A stretch of DNA of 64,000 nt from Streptosporangium canum (GTDB taxonomy: Bacteria; Actinomycetota; Actinomycetes; Streptosporangiales; Streptosporangiaceae). Of this stretch, positions 35,388 to 44,027 are shown piece by piece. The position numbers and the translations under genes are program-made. The stretch is from NCBI RefSeq assembly GCF_900113865.1, contig NZ_FOQY01000013.1, positions 140,979 through 204,978 on the forward strand, given 5' to 3'. Below the pieces are notes generated by a model. The model was not told where the DNA came from, made no database searches, and saw nothing but the letters and a program-made list of their open reading frames with translations. The first letter of the stretch is position 1, and each line of letters begins with the position of its first letter.

Positions 35388-35410
35388 AACACGGCTATGA
35401 GGGTGAAAGC

Positions 35411-35443
35411 AGACGTAAGTCCTCAGTGAGGGGGACTTTCGCC
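35411..35443. promoter_or_regulatory. DosR-like inverted operator upstream of the second CBS-BON gene
   Basis: Left arm AGACGTAAGTCC, 9 bp spacer TCAGTGAGG, right arm GGGACTTTCGCC. It ends 63 bp before the ATG at 35506. Confidence 0.7.
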
Positions 35444-35505
35444 GCTGACGCTCTCGACATCACTGCGGGATCGTCGTGATTGAGGGATCTTTGAGGAGGT
35501 CAATC

Positions 35506-36165
35506 ATGAAGGTCTCAGATGTCATGGGCACCAGAGCGGTCGCGGTGCGACCGGAGGCGCCCTTCCCCGAGATCGTCGAGGCCATGCGGCGTTTCAAGGT
35601 CGGCGCGCTCACCGTCATCGACGCCGATGAACACCCCATCGGCGTGGTCTCCGACGATGACCTGCTGCTCAAGGAGACCGACTCCGCGTCTGCGGGCAGT
35701 GCCTTCGACAGCCATCGCAGACGCGAGGAGCACCACAAAGCCGCAGGCATCACGGCTCGGGAGATGATGACCAGCCCCGCGATCACGGTCACGAAGGACA
35801 CCGCCGTCCGGGACGCGGCGCGGCTGATGCACCGCTACCGGATCAAGCAGCTTCCCGTGATCGAGCCGGCCACCGGACGTCTCGTCGGAACCGTGCAGCA
35901 GAGCGATCTGCTGAAGGTCTTCACCCGTCCGGCCGAGGAGATCGATCGCGAGATCGCCGGGATCTGCAATCGCCTCTACATCGACCGGGAGCACTTGACG
36001 GTCGACGTGGAGGCGGGTGTGGTCACGCTGACGGGTCACGTCGGTTTCCGCTCGCAGATCTCCCGCCTGGTCGCGGCCGTCCAGGGGGTCGACGGTGTCC
36101 TCGACGTGGAGAACCGCCTGGACTACCGGTCCGACGACCTGACCCCCACCCCGCCCCTTCTGTGA
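35506..36165 (+). CDS. CBS-pair protein with C-terminal BON domain (second copy)
   Basis: A 219-residue paralogue of the 18733 protein: two CBS motifs (about 3-55, VMGTRAVAVRPEAP...GVVSDDDLLLKE; and about 84-140, MMTSPAITVTKD...GTVQQSDLLKVF), then a BON domain (about 150-210, YIDREHLTVDVEAGVVTLTGHV). It may bind adenine nucleotides. GAGGAGGTCAATC precedes the ATG. It is followed after 107 bp by USP9, with an insertion-sequence relic between them. Confidence 0.9.
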   Translation: MKVSDVMGTRAVAVRPEAPFPEIVEAMRRFKVGALTVIDADEHPIGVVSDDDLLLKETDSASAGSAFDSHRRREEHHKAAGITAREMMTSPAITVTKDTAVRDAARLMHRYRIKQLPVIEPATGRLVGTVQQSDLLKVFTRPAEEIDREIAGICNRLYIDREHLTVDVEAGVVTLTGHVGFRSQISRLVAAVQGVDGVLDVENRLDYRSDDLTPTPPLL

Positions 36166-36180
36166 CGGGGGTGAGGTCCT

Positions 36181-36214
36181 GACATCCTCCCCACGGCTGA
36201 AGCCGGGGGATTCC
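36181..36214. mobile_element. Relic end of an IS200/IS605 tnpB-type element
   Basis: GACATCCTCCCCACGGCTGA followed by AGCCGGGGGATTCCC forms a stem (CCCC/GGGG and CGGCT/AGCCG, with one bulged A and a 2-base loop). The sequence GACATCCTCCCC...GGGGGATTC is the recurrent end hairpin of IS200/IS605-family elements carrying tnpB. No transposase gene is next to it, so it is a solo end left in the promoter region of USP9. Confidence 0.6.
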
Positions 36215-36272
36215 CGCCCTCGGCGAGGCCATGCCGTCCGTGATGTGATGAGAGCAAGAAAGGGAGAACGTC

Positions 36273-37139
36273 ATGATCCTGGTGGGAGTCGACGGCTCGT
36301 CGGCCGCGCTTGAGGCCGTGAGCTGGGCGGTAGGAGAAGCCCGGCTCCGCGGGGCCGGGCTGCGCCTCGTGCACGTCATGCCGGGCTGGCCGCTGGAGAT
36401 GTCCGAGGACGCCCCGTACGCCGACGCGGGCCGGTGGATGCGCGACGGGGCCGCCTCCATGCTGACGGACGCGGTGGAGCGGGCCCGCGCGGAGGACGGC
36501 CGGGTCGATGTGGAGTCGCAGTTGCTCCCGGGCGACCCCCGGCTCGTCCTGATCGAGGCGACCAAGGAAGCGGACCTCCTGGTGGTCGGCAGTCATGGGC
36601 TGGGCGGCTTCTCCGGCATGCTGCTGGGATCGGTCGCGCTGGACGTGGCCGGACACACCTCCTGCCCGGTCGCCGTCGTCCGGAATCTGCCCGCGCAGGC
36701 ACGCGGCGAGGTGGTCGTCGGCGTCGACGGCTCCCCGGCCGGCACGGCCGCCGTCGGGTTCGCCTTCGCCGAGGCGTCCCTGCGCGGCGCCGACCTGCGG
36801 GCGGTTCACGCCTGGAGCCGGCCTGTCGCCGGCTGCGGCCCCTTCGCCCTGGAGTCCGCGCAGGAGACGGCCGGAGGCGAGCGGCGGCTGCTGGCCGAGG
36901 CGCTGGCGGGCTGGAGCGAGCGCTATCCGGATGTCAAGGTCACCGAGCAGGTGGAGCACATGCACCCGGTGGAGGCCCTGAAGAACGCCTCAGCGCACGC
37001 CGACCTGCTGGTCGTGGGATCACGCGGACGCGGCGGCCTCGCCGGGCTGCTGCTGGGCTCGGTCAGCCACGCGCTGCTGCACCACGCCGCCTGCCCGCTG
37101 ATCGTGGCACCCGCTCCGGCGACGCCCCGGCACACCTGA
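36273..37139 (+). CDS. Universal stress protein, two USP domains (USP9)
   Basis: A 288-residue tandem USP that starts directly with the first strand (MILVGVDGS), like USP3. ATP loops are GSHGLGGFSGMLLGS and GSRGRGGLAGLLLGS. AAGGGAGAACGTC is the ribosome site. It is the only USP gene outside an obvious operon that lacks a complete DosR-like element; the expected place is taken by the IS relic at 36181. Confidence 0.93.
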   Translation: MILVGVDGSSAALEAVSWAVGEARLRGAGLRLVHVMPGWPLEMSEDAPYADAGRWMRDGAASMLTDAVERARAEDGRVDVESQLLPGDPRLVLIEATKEADLLVVGSHGLGGFSGMLLGSVALDVAGHTSCPVAVVRNLPAQARGEVVVGVDGSPAGTAAVGFAFAEASLRGADLRAVHAWSRPVAGCGPFALESAQETAGGERRLLAEALAGWSERYPDVKVTEQVEHMHPVEALKNASAHADLLVVGSRGRGGLAGLLLGSVSHALLHHAACPLIVAPAPATPRHT

Positions 37140-37531
37140 GCAGAAAGATCACCTTGCCGGTGATCGTACGGATGGGCGGTCGGGTTCGCTTGTGCTGATC
37201 ATGTCGGAGACCATCGGGGTGTCGATGGTGCCGGGGCAGCCGGCGTCTACTTCGGCGAGGACGACATCGAGCGCCTTCAAGACGACTACGGCCGCGATTT
37301 CGGTGTTTGATGCTTTTATCGTGTCGCAGCTTGACGGACTGCCCGGCTTGGCCGCCGCCCGTGGCTGTTCCGTTGGCCCTCGCCCCGGAGAGCCACGGGT
37401 GAACCCGCGTCGTCGCGGAGCCCTGCGATCACGCGTTCCCAAAAAGATCGCTTCTGGTCAGTTCGCGGCAATCTTGCGGCCTCTTGTGCATTAGATCCTT
37501 CTTTCGACCGATTGGCGAATAAGGATCATCA
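37140..37531. other. Intergenic stretch without a supported gene
   Basis: About 390 bp between USP9 and the secreted phosphodiesterase-fold gene. Frames of 97-100 codons run on both strands but show no motif and poor codon bias. Base composition drops locally (37290-37330). It marks the right border of the stress island. Confidence 0.4.
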
Positions 37532-39067
37532 ATGTCCCGTTTTTTGGCCTTGACCATCGGGCTGCTGGCCGCCGTGGCCCTGCCCGCCATCCCGGCCCAC
37601 GCCGGCACCCCTGACGGCACGCTCTCGCTCCGGACGGCGAGCGTGAAGGCGGGTGACCCCCTGGAGCTGTCCTACTCCACCTCGCGCCCCGACCCCAAGA
37701 ACTGGATCGGCCTCTACGCCGACCCGGGCAACGGGCCCGTCGACCAGAAATACGTCGGTCCCTCGCTGAAGTGGGTGTACATCCCCTCCGGCTCGGGCAC
37801 GGCCACCCTGCCCACCGACGGGCTCGAACCGGGCGACTACCTCACCTACGCCCTGGCCAAGGACGGCTACGAGTGGCTGGCGGCACCCGCGAAGGTGAAG
37901 ATCGCGAGCAGCGAGCCGCTCCACTTCGTGACCCGTGCGTTCACCCTGCGCAACGCCCGCGCCAAGTCCCCGTACACGGCCACCGTCAAGGGTACAGTCC
38001 GCGGCGAGGCGAGCTTCCGGAAAACGGACGGCCCGGCCTGGGTGCGGGTCGGCCAGGACGGCACGGTGACCGGCACGCCGCCGGCGTCGGCGTCGGCGAA
38101 GACGGCCACCTTCACGGTGGAGGCGCGCAACCAGGCGGGCGAGAGCGCCACCGCCACGGTCGGCGTCCGCGTACGGCCTCCGGGCGGGCCGCTGGTGCCC
38201 GAGCTCACGACCATGTCCTGGAACCTGTGGCACGGCGGCAGCCAGGTCAAGGGCGGCAGGGAGAAGCAGCTGAAGTTCCTGCTCGACCGCGACGTCGACG
38301 TGGTCGGCATGCAGGAGACGTCGTCCACGTCCGCCAAGGAGCTGGCCGAGGCGCTCGGCTGGGACTACTACCAGGCGGGCGCTGACCTGGGCATCGTCAG
38401 CCGGTACCCGATCGTCTCGCGCGGGCCGCTGCCCTCCGAGTCGGGCCTGGCGGGGATCAACGCGAAGATCAGGCTGGACGACCGGCACGAGGTGGCCGTC
38501 TGGAACGTGCACCTCGGCTACACCCCCTACGGCCCGTACGATGCGTGCTTCGGAAAGTGGAGCGTCGAGCGGCTGATGGCCAGGGAGGCCGAGTCGAAGC
38601 GCACGCGCCAGATCCAGGAGATCATGTCGGCCATGTCCGGCGACCTCGCGGAGGCGAGCCGTACACCCGTCCTGCTGACCGGCGACTTCAACGCACCCTC
38701 GCACCTCGACTGGACCGCGGAGACCAGGAAGTGCGGGTACGGCTCCGTGTCCTGGCCCACCTCGGTCGCTCCTGAGCAGTCCGGGATGAAGGACTCCTAT
38801 CGCGTGGCCCACCCCGATCCGGTCGCCGCCCCCGGCACCACCTGGTCGCCGATCTACACCACGTTCACCGGCGGGTACGATCACGACGGCCACAAGGGTG
38901 AGCCCGAGCCGCAGGATCGCATCGACTTCGTCCACTACAAGGGCGATCTCAAGGTGAAGTCGTCCGACGCGGTCGTCGAGGGCACCCCGGCGCCGATTCC
39001 GAACCACAGAGACAACGCCTGGACCTCCGACCACGCCGCCGTGCTGACCACGTTCGCCGTCCGTTGA
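37532..39067 (+). CDS. Secreted endonuclease/exonuclease/phosphatase-fold protein
   Basis: A 511-residue exported protein. A signal peptide covers residues 1-24 (ending PAHA). An N-terminal beta domain (about 25-130) and an Ig-like putative cadherin-type domain (about 130-215, ending ATATVGVRVRPP) follow. The catalytic EEP domain (about 220-511) shows TMSWNLWHGG, VGMQET, VAVWNVHLGY, LTGDFNAPSHLDW and the final SDHAAVLTTF. Enzymes of this fold cut phosphodiester or phosphomonoester bonds (nucleases, sphingomyelinases); the substrate is not evident. AAGGATCATCA precedes the ATG. It is probably monocistronic. Confidence 0.88.
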   Translation: MSRFLALTIGLLAAVALPAIPAHAGTPDGTLSLRTASVKAGDPLELSYSTSRPDPKNWIGLYADPGNGPVDQKYVGPSLKWVYIPSGSGTATLPTDGLEPGDYLTYALAKDGYEWLAAPAKVKIASSEPLHFVTRAFTLRNARAKSPYTATVKGTVRGEASFRKTDGPAWVRVGQDGTVTGTPPASASAKTATFTVEARNQAGESATATVGVRVRPPGGPLVPELTTMSWNLWHGGSQVKGGREKQLKFLLDRDVDVVGMQETSSTSAKELAEALGWDYYQAGADLGIVSRYPIVSRGPLPSESGLAGINAKIRLDDRHEVAVWNVHLGYTPYGPYDACFGKWSVERLMAREAESKRTRQIQEIMSAMSGDLAEASRTPVLLTGDFNAPSHLDWTAETRKCGYGSVSWPTSVAPEQSGMKDSYRVAHPDPVAAPGTTWSPIYTTFTGGYDHDGHKGEPEPQDRIDFVHYKGDLKVKSSDAVVEGTPAPIPNHRDNAWTSDHAAVLTTFAVR

Positions 39068-39485
39068 CCGGGCTCCGCGTTCACGTCCCCAGCGCCGGCG
39101 CGCTCGCGGGTTCGCGCCCGCCGGAGGCGATGATCAGATGACGCGCGCTGCCGGGCTGTTCTCGGCCACCGAGGACGGCCCGGCACCACGCGGGCACGTT
39201 GGTGGGAGACGACTCCCGAGTTCGTTGAGCGGTTGGGGGCCGGCGTCGCACCGTGCCGAGCGTCATCGGCGATCGCATCGCCCCGCTCACTGATCGGCGC
39301 CGCTCAGCCGACTCCGTCCCCGACGGGACCGCCGGCCGGTTCCGCCTGCTCGGCCCGGCGTCCGCGCCTGTGGACCGGCCGGCCGGGCTCGGCGAGCTCG
39401 GCCTGGCCCGGTTCGCGCTCCACCCGACGCCCGCCCGGAAGGAGTCCGCCCGCACGGCGTACGGGTCCACGGTGCTCAGCCCTGT
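39068..39485. other. Intergenic stretch, possible short gene remnant
   Basis: About 420 bp between two converging genes. A 79-codon plus-strand frame (39253-39492) ends in RKESARTAYGSTVLSPVY and has good codon bias towards its end, but no family is recognised. It may be the tail of a lost gene. Nothing else is seen. Confidence 0.3.
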
Positions 39486-40378
39486 CTACTGAGCCGGCTC
39501 GGCCCCGTCGGCCGACCCGGCCTGCCCGCCGCAGAAGACCTCCTTGACGAGCCTCTGCGTCGCCTTCTGGAACGCCGCACCCAGGGACAGCGCGGCGTCG
39601 TCCACGTAGTTCAGCGAGGCGGTCAGGGTCCTACCGCCGTCGGGCGTGCTGTACATCAGCGCCGCGTGGCCCGCCATGCCTCCGTTGTGGGTGATGACGG
39701 TGCCGCCGCAGCCCGTGTCCTGCACGAACACCCCCAGGCCGTAGCCGACCTTGGGATGCGGCGTGCACATCTCGGCCAGCAGCGGCGCCGGCAGCAGCTT
39801 GCCGCCCACCAGCGCGGAGATGAACGTGTGCAGGTCCTGGGTGGTCGAGATCATGTCACCGCCGCTGGAGATCCAGGAGGGGTTCTGGCGGGTGACGTCG
39901 ACCGTCTTCTGCAGGCCCGCGTCCTCGTACCGGTAGTAGGCGTGGGCGTGCGGCTCGGGGATCTCGGACTGGACGGTCGGCGCCACGGTGCCCGACAGCC
40001 CGAGCGGCCCCAGGATCAGCCGCTGCATCTCCTCGGCGACCGAGCGGCCGCTGACCTTCTCGATCAGCAGCCTGGCCAGCACGTAGTTGGTGTTGGCATA
40101 GCTCCAGTCCGTCCCCGGCTCGAAGCGCGCCGGCTTGGACAACGCCAGCCGTACCAGATCCTCCGGCAGATAGGTCTTGAACCGGTTGTCCACCCACTCC
40201 TGGCCCGCGGTCGTGGCGGGGATCCCCGGCGCGAACGTCCCGTCGTCGTAGTACTCGCGACCCACTCGCCCCGCTCATCGTGCACGCGCAGCGTCACCCC
40301 GGTGAAGCCGGAGTCGACCATCTCCTCGATGGCCTTCTGCAGCTCCGGGCGGTCCTGGTCGGTAAGGGTGATGGACAT
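39486..40378 (-). pseudogene. Serine hydrolase (beta-lactamase/D,D-peptidase fold) broken by internal deletion
   Basis: The first 42 codons from the ATG at 40378 (MSITLTDQDRPELQKAIEEM...) read as the usual start of a class C-like serine hydrolase. At about 40262 the sequence jumps, in another frame, to EYYDDGTFAPGIPATTAG, which is normally about 80 residues further on. The missing part includes the catalytic SxxK motif. The downstream part keeps the YAN motif (DWSYANTNYVLARLL) and HNGG (the KTG equivalent), with good codon use, so the loss is recent. GCGAGT at the junction may be the microhomology. A protein from the downstream frame alone would be inactive. Confidence 0.75.
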
Positions 40379-40452
40379 GGTGGTGTGCTCCTTTGGGACT
40401 GTTACGAAGTTCAACGGAACGGACAGGGTCGCCGTGCTGAGGGGTGTCCCTC

Positions 40453-41124
40453 TTACAGGCTGCGGGCGGTGATGTCGCCGTAGGCGGTGGTCGCGTGGAT
40501 GGTCAGGGCGGCGTCGGCGCCGTCGGTGTTCTTGAGCGCGTTGTGGATCCGGCCGTAGGAGGTGCCGGCGTCCAGGGAGGCCGAGACTCCGCGGGCGGCG
40601 CCGACGGAGATCCCGCCGGACTCGGTGCGCAGCGTGACCGTGCCGCGCACGGCCTCGGCGATGTGGAGGTCGCCCTTCTGGGTGCTGATCTCCGCGGGGC
40701 CGCCCAGGCGGCCGACCGAGAGGTCGCCGGCGAGGAGGGTGAGGCGGGCGCTCGCGGCCTCGTCGAGCTTGACCGAGCCCTGCGCGCTCTCGAAGGCGAC
40801 GTCGCCGAGCCGTCCGACGCCCCGGAGCTCGGCGCTGGCCGCCTTCGCCTCGACGCGGGAGCCGGCGGGCAGCTGGACCGTGACTTCGATGGATCCGGAA
40901 GCGCCGAGGATCTGGTTCTTCGCCTCCGGGGCCTTGATCCGCAGGACTCCGTCGCCGTATGCGACCGTGGTCTGCTCCGCCGCCTTCACGTCGCGGCTCT
41001 TGGAGGCGTCCGCGGGCAGGACCTCGACCGTGGTGTCGGCCCGGTCGGCGGCGATGAACCGGATGCGGCCGGCGGGGATGTCGAGGAAGGCGGCGATCGG
41101 GGCGGGGGTGTCGAACTTCTGCAT
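40453..41124 (-). CDS. DUF4097-type beta-strand-repeat protein
   Basis: A 223-residue protein built of short repeated beta strands (SAELRGVGRLGDVAFES, GDLSVGRLGGPAEIST, GDLHIAEAVRGTVTLRT) typical of DUF4097/adhesin-like beta-solenoid proteins. No signal peptide or membrane helix is visible. Function unknown. The ATG at 41124 follows GCAGGAGAGCACG; 22 further codons upstream lack a ribosome site. It precedes the broken serine hydrolase gene by 74 bp, probably in one operon, and is divergent from a MarR-like regulator. Confidence 0.75.
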   Translation of the reverse strand: MQKFDTPAPIAAFLDIPAGRIRFIAADRADTTVEVLPADASKSRDVKAAEQTTVAYGDGVLRIKAPEAKNQILGASGSIEVTVQLPAGSRVEAKAASAELRGVGRLGDVAFESAQGSVKLDEAASARLTLLAGDLSVGRLGGPAEISTQKGDLHIAEAVRGTVTLRTESGGISVGAARGVSASLDAGTSYGRIHNALKNTDGADAALTIHATTAYGDITARSL

Positions 41125-41168
41125 CGTGCTCTCCTGCGGCCCGTTGTTTCTGATACTGGAAACGCTAC

Positions 41169-41292
41169 GTTGCATTTTGAGATATGGCAACTGATTCGTT
41201 GCGTGTAATCGTCATAACCGCAGGTAGAACTCGATAATTCGTTGCAATGTTTTTGAATTTAATGCAACCGTCACCGCTCTGATCGTTGCAAT
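41169..41292. promoter_or_regulatory. Cluster of GTTGCA repeats in the divergent promoter
   Basis: The spacer between the DUF4097 gene and the MarR-like gene contains GTTGCATTTTGA, GGCAAC, TTCGTTGCG, GTTGCAATG...AATGCAAC and ATCGTTGCAATGG. The GTTGCA/TGCAAC units are inverted or repeated about every 25-30 bp. The same GTTGCATTTTG unit recurs at 42738. They are likely operators for the adjacent MarR-like or the nearby HxlR regulator. Confidence 0.5.
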
Positions 41293-41346
41293 GGATTGAG
41301 AGTGAACGCTATACTGGAGACACCACAGACCGCGAAGGAGACCGCG

Positions 41347-42081
41347 ATGCCGGGAGGCAGACTCACCCAGCAGGAACGCCAGCAGATCGCGCTGGGACTG
41401 GCCGACAGCCTCGCCTACGCGGAGATCGCCAGACGCCTCGACCGTCCGACGTCGACGATCACGCGTGAGGTGATGCGCAACGGCGGCCCCACCGCCTACC
41501 GCGCAGACCTGGCCCACCGCGCCACCGAACGCCGCACCCACCGCCGCAGGCGCGCCGCGCCTCGGGACCCCAACACGCCCCCGCAGGCCTACGGACGCGA
41601 CGCCGAGGCCGTGCGCGAGTACGAGGAGGCGTTCGCCACCGTCTTCATGCAATCGGGCCTGCCCAAGATGACGGCCCTGGTGCTGGCCGGCCTCTACACC
41701 ACCGACGCCGGCAGCCTCACCGCCTCCGAACTCGCCGGGCGCCTCCAGGTCAGCCCGGCGTCCGTCTCCAAAGCGATCACGTTCCTCGAAAGCCAGGGCC
41801 TCATCCGCCGGGAACGCGACGAACGCCGCCGCGAGCGCTACGTCGTCGACGACGACGTCCTGTACCAGTCAACGATGGCCAGCGCCCGCGCCACCGCCCA
41901 CCTCGGCGAGGTCGCCCGGCAGGGCGTCGGCATCCTCGGCCCCGACACCCCGGCCGCCGCCCGCCTGGAGAACATCGCCCGCTTCGTCGACTTCGTCTCC
42001 GAGAGCATCGCCCGCGCCGCGGACCAGGCCCGCGAGATCCTCCACACGAAACCCGAAACGACCTCGGACGGCACTGCCTGA
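41347..42081 (+). CDS. MarR/GbsR-like regulator with N-terminal IS30-type helix-turn-helix
   Basis: A 244-residue regulator. Residues 4-60 match the DNA-binding helix-turn-helix of IS30 transposases (RLTQQERQQIALGLADSLAYAEIARRLDRPTSTITREV), followed by the Arg-rich stretch typical of it. Residues 90-200 hold a MarR-type winged helix (LTASELAGRLQVSPASVSKAITFLESQGLIRRERDERRRERYVV). So it has two DNA-binding domains, one probably taken from a transposase. CGAAGGAGACCGCG precedes the ATG. It is divergent from DUF4097, its likely target. Confidence 0.82.
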   Translation: MPGGRLTQQERQQIALGLADSLAYAEIARRLDRPTSTITREVMRNGGPTAYRADLAHRATERRTHRRRRAAPRDPNTPPQAYGRDAEAVREYEEAFATVFMQSGLPKMTALVLAGLYTTDAGSLTASELAGRLQVSPASVSKAITFLESQGLIRRERDERRRERYVVDDDVLYQSTMASARATAHLGEVARQGVGILGPDTPAAARLENIARFVDFVSESIARAADQAREILHTKPETTSDGTA

Positions 42082-42228
42082 GCCACGTTCGGATCGCGGG
42101 CAGGCGGCCTCGGCGAGCACCGCCGGGACACCGGCGGGGCAGCGGCGATGCGGATGATGACGTCGGCGGTATCGGAGGTCGTCTGCCCGAGCGGATCCCC
42201 GATGGGAGGGGTTCCGGCGCGGCTGGGC

Positions 42229-42681
42229 TCAGGCGGTTCTCCGAACGTGCGACGCCTCGGCGGAGAGCGGCGTGCCGTCTTGGCCGAGCGGGTGGAGTTC
42301 GGGGAGCTCCCGCCCCTGGTCGTCGACGAGAATGGAGTGCGGCTCGTCCGGGGCGAAGGCGTGGCGCTCGCCCCATTGGCGGAGGGCGACCACGGCCGTG
42401 AACAGGTCCTGCCCGGCTCCGGTGAGCCGGTAGGTGTGTCGTCTGCCGTCGGTGGCGGCGCTCTTGTCGAGGATGCCGTGCTCGACGAGTTTGCGGAGCC
42501 GGTCGGTGAGGATGTTGCGGGCGATCCCCAGCCGCTGATGGAACTCGGTGAAGCTCGTCGCCCCGTCCATCGCGTCGCGGATGATCAGCAGGCTCCACCG
42601 GTCGCCTATCAGGTCGACGGTCCGTGCGACCGGGCAGGCAGGGTCGGTCCAAGCGCTTCCTGCGGCGAGTGTGACGTCCAC
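42229..42681 (-). CDS. HxlR-family transcriptional regulator
   Basis: A 150-residue HxlR-type winged-helix protein. Marks are CPVARTVDLIGDRWSLLIIRDAMDG, FTEFHQRLGIARNILTDRLRKLVEHGIL and YRLTGAGQDL. HxlR regulators often respond to thiols or reactive electrophiles through the N-terminal Cys, present here in PACPVAR. The start is GTG 42681 with GGAGGGGG upstream. It is divergent from an MFS exporter, with a palindrome between them, and probably represses it. Confidence 0.9.
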   Translation of the reverse strand: MDVTLAAGSAWTDPACPVARTVDLIGDRWSLLIIRDAMDGATSFTEFHQRLGIARNILTDRLRKLVEHGILDKSAATDGRRHTYRLTGAGQDLFTAVVALRQWGERHAFAPDEPHSILVDDQGRELPELHPLGQDGTPLSAEASHVRRTA

Positions 42682-42699
42682 CGGCCCCCTCCGTAATGA

Positions 42700-42752
42700 G
42701 TTGCAATCTGAAACCAGTATGCCCTAACCTCGAATAGGTTGCATTTTGCAAC
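42700..42752. promoter_or_regulatory. HxlR/MFS divergent operator
   Basis: GTTGCA-TTT-TGCAAC (42738-42752) is a perfect inverted repeat 15 bp before the MFS start codon. A half-site GTTGCAA lies at 42700-42706 close to the HxlR start. The units match those at 41169-41292. Confidence 0.6.
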
Positions 42753-42767
42753 TTATTGGAGGGTGAT

Positions 42768-44027
42768 ATGTCGTCAGGATTGACCGGGAGGCAGCGGGCC
42801 GTGCTCGCGCTGGTGTGCGCGGTGGCGGTGTCGGCCGTCTACGGCATCCAGCCGGTTCTCGAGGCCGCGGGCGAGGACCTCGGGCTGAGGGAAGGAGCAC
42901 TGGGGTGGCTGGTCGCCGCCGGCCAGATCGGCTATCTCGCGGGGCTGGTGCTGCTGGTCCCGCTCGGTGACCTGTTCGACCGCCGCAGACTCATCACGGT
43001 GCACTTGCTGCTCACAGCGGTAGGTGCGGGGGTGGCCGCCGCCGCCCCCAGCGGTGGCATCGCGATCGCGGGCCTGGCCCTGGCCGGACTGTTCGCCGTG
43101 GTCGTCCAGATCACGGTGGCCTACGTCGCGGCCGTCTCACCGATCGGCGAGCGCGGCCGCAACATCGGAGCGGTCACCTCGGGTGTGGTCGTCGGGATCC
43201 TCGGAGTGTGGGTGGTCGCGGGCACACTGGGCGAGCTGACCGACTGGCGCATGGTCTACCTCGTAATCGCCGGGCTTTGCGCGATGCTCGCGTTCGCCGC
43301 CCGATTCACCCTCGAGGCCGACATCCGCCGCCCCCGAGCCCGGTACGGGCAGCTGCTGTCATCGCTGGGCCGTCTGGTCGTCGGCGACCGGCTCTTCCTC
43401 AGTCGCGGACTGGTCGCGTTCTTCCTGTTCGCCTCCTTCGGCACGCTGTGGAGCGGACTGGCGCTCCCGCTCGGCGACGCGCCGTGGCACTTCGGCACTA
43501 CCGAGATCGGATTGTTCGGACTCGCCGGTCTCACCGGGGCGCTGGGCGCGGCCCGGGCCGGCCGATGGGCCGACCGGGGCCTGGCGTCCTCGGTCACCGG
43601 CTGGTCGCTGGCCCTGCTCACAGCCTCGTGGCTGCTGATCGCTCAAGCGGGGTCATCGCTGTGGCTGTTGATCGTCGGCGTCATCGTCCTGGACTTCGCC
43701 GTGCAAGCCGTTCACGTCAGCAGCCAGCACCTGCTCACCACCGCCCGCCCCGACCAGAGCAGCAGCGTCATCGGCGCCTACATGGCCTTCTACTCCCTCG
43801 GCTCCGCGCTCGGTGCGATCACCACCACCTGGGCCTACAGCGCCACGGGATGGTCGGCCGCCAGCCTGCTCGGCGCGGCCTACGCCGCACTCGGACTCCT
43901 CGTCGCCGCCTCGACCCGACGTTTCACCGCCCTACCGCGGGCCCCGTTGCCCGGCTCCTGGGAGGCTCTCGCGAGCGCAAACCGGGAGAGCGCCGTGAAC
44001 GAGACCTCCGTCAAGGGCGATCGCTGA
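42768..44027 (+). CDS. MFS transporter, probable efflux
   Basis: A 419-residue major facilitator with about 12 membrane helices. The loop between helices 2 and 3 (PLGDLFDRRRLITVH) is the family signature. Resemblance is to sugar/drug exporters of the YdhP/NepI kind. GGAGGGTGAT precedes the ATG at 42768. It is under a promoter with an HxlR-type palindrome. Substrate unknown. Confidence 0.85.
   Translation: MSSGLTGRQRAVLALVCAVAVSAVYGIQPVLEAAGEDLGLREGALGWLVAAGQIGYLAGLVLLVPLGDLFDRRRLITVHLLLTAVGAGVAAAAPSGGIAIAGLALAGLFAVVVQITVAYVAAVSPIGERGRNIGAVTSGVVVGILGVWVVAGTLGELTDWRMVYLVIAGLCAMLAFAARFTLEADIRRPRARYGQLLSSLGRLVVGDRLFLSRGLVAFFLFASFGTLWSGLALPLGDAPWHFGTTEIGLFGLAGLTGALGAARAGRWADRGLASSVTGWSLALLTASWLLIAQAGSSLWLLIVGVIVLDFAVQAVHVSSQHLLTTARPDQSSSVIGAYMAFYSLGSALGAITTTWAYSATGWSAASLLGAAYAALGLLVAASTRRFTALPRAPLPGSWEALASANRESAVNETSVKGDR

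Noticed and set aside
37149..37494. Overlapping frames of 97-100 codons on both strands
   Set aside because: Poor codon bias, no ribosome site and no motif.
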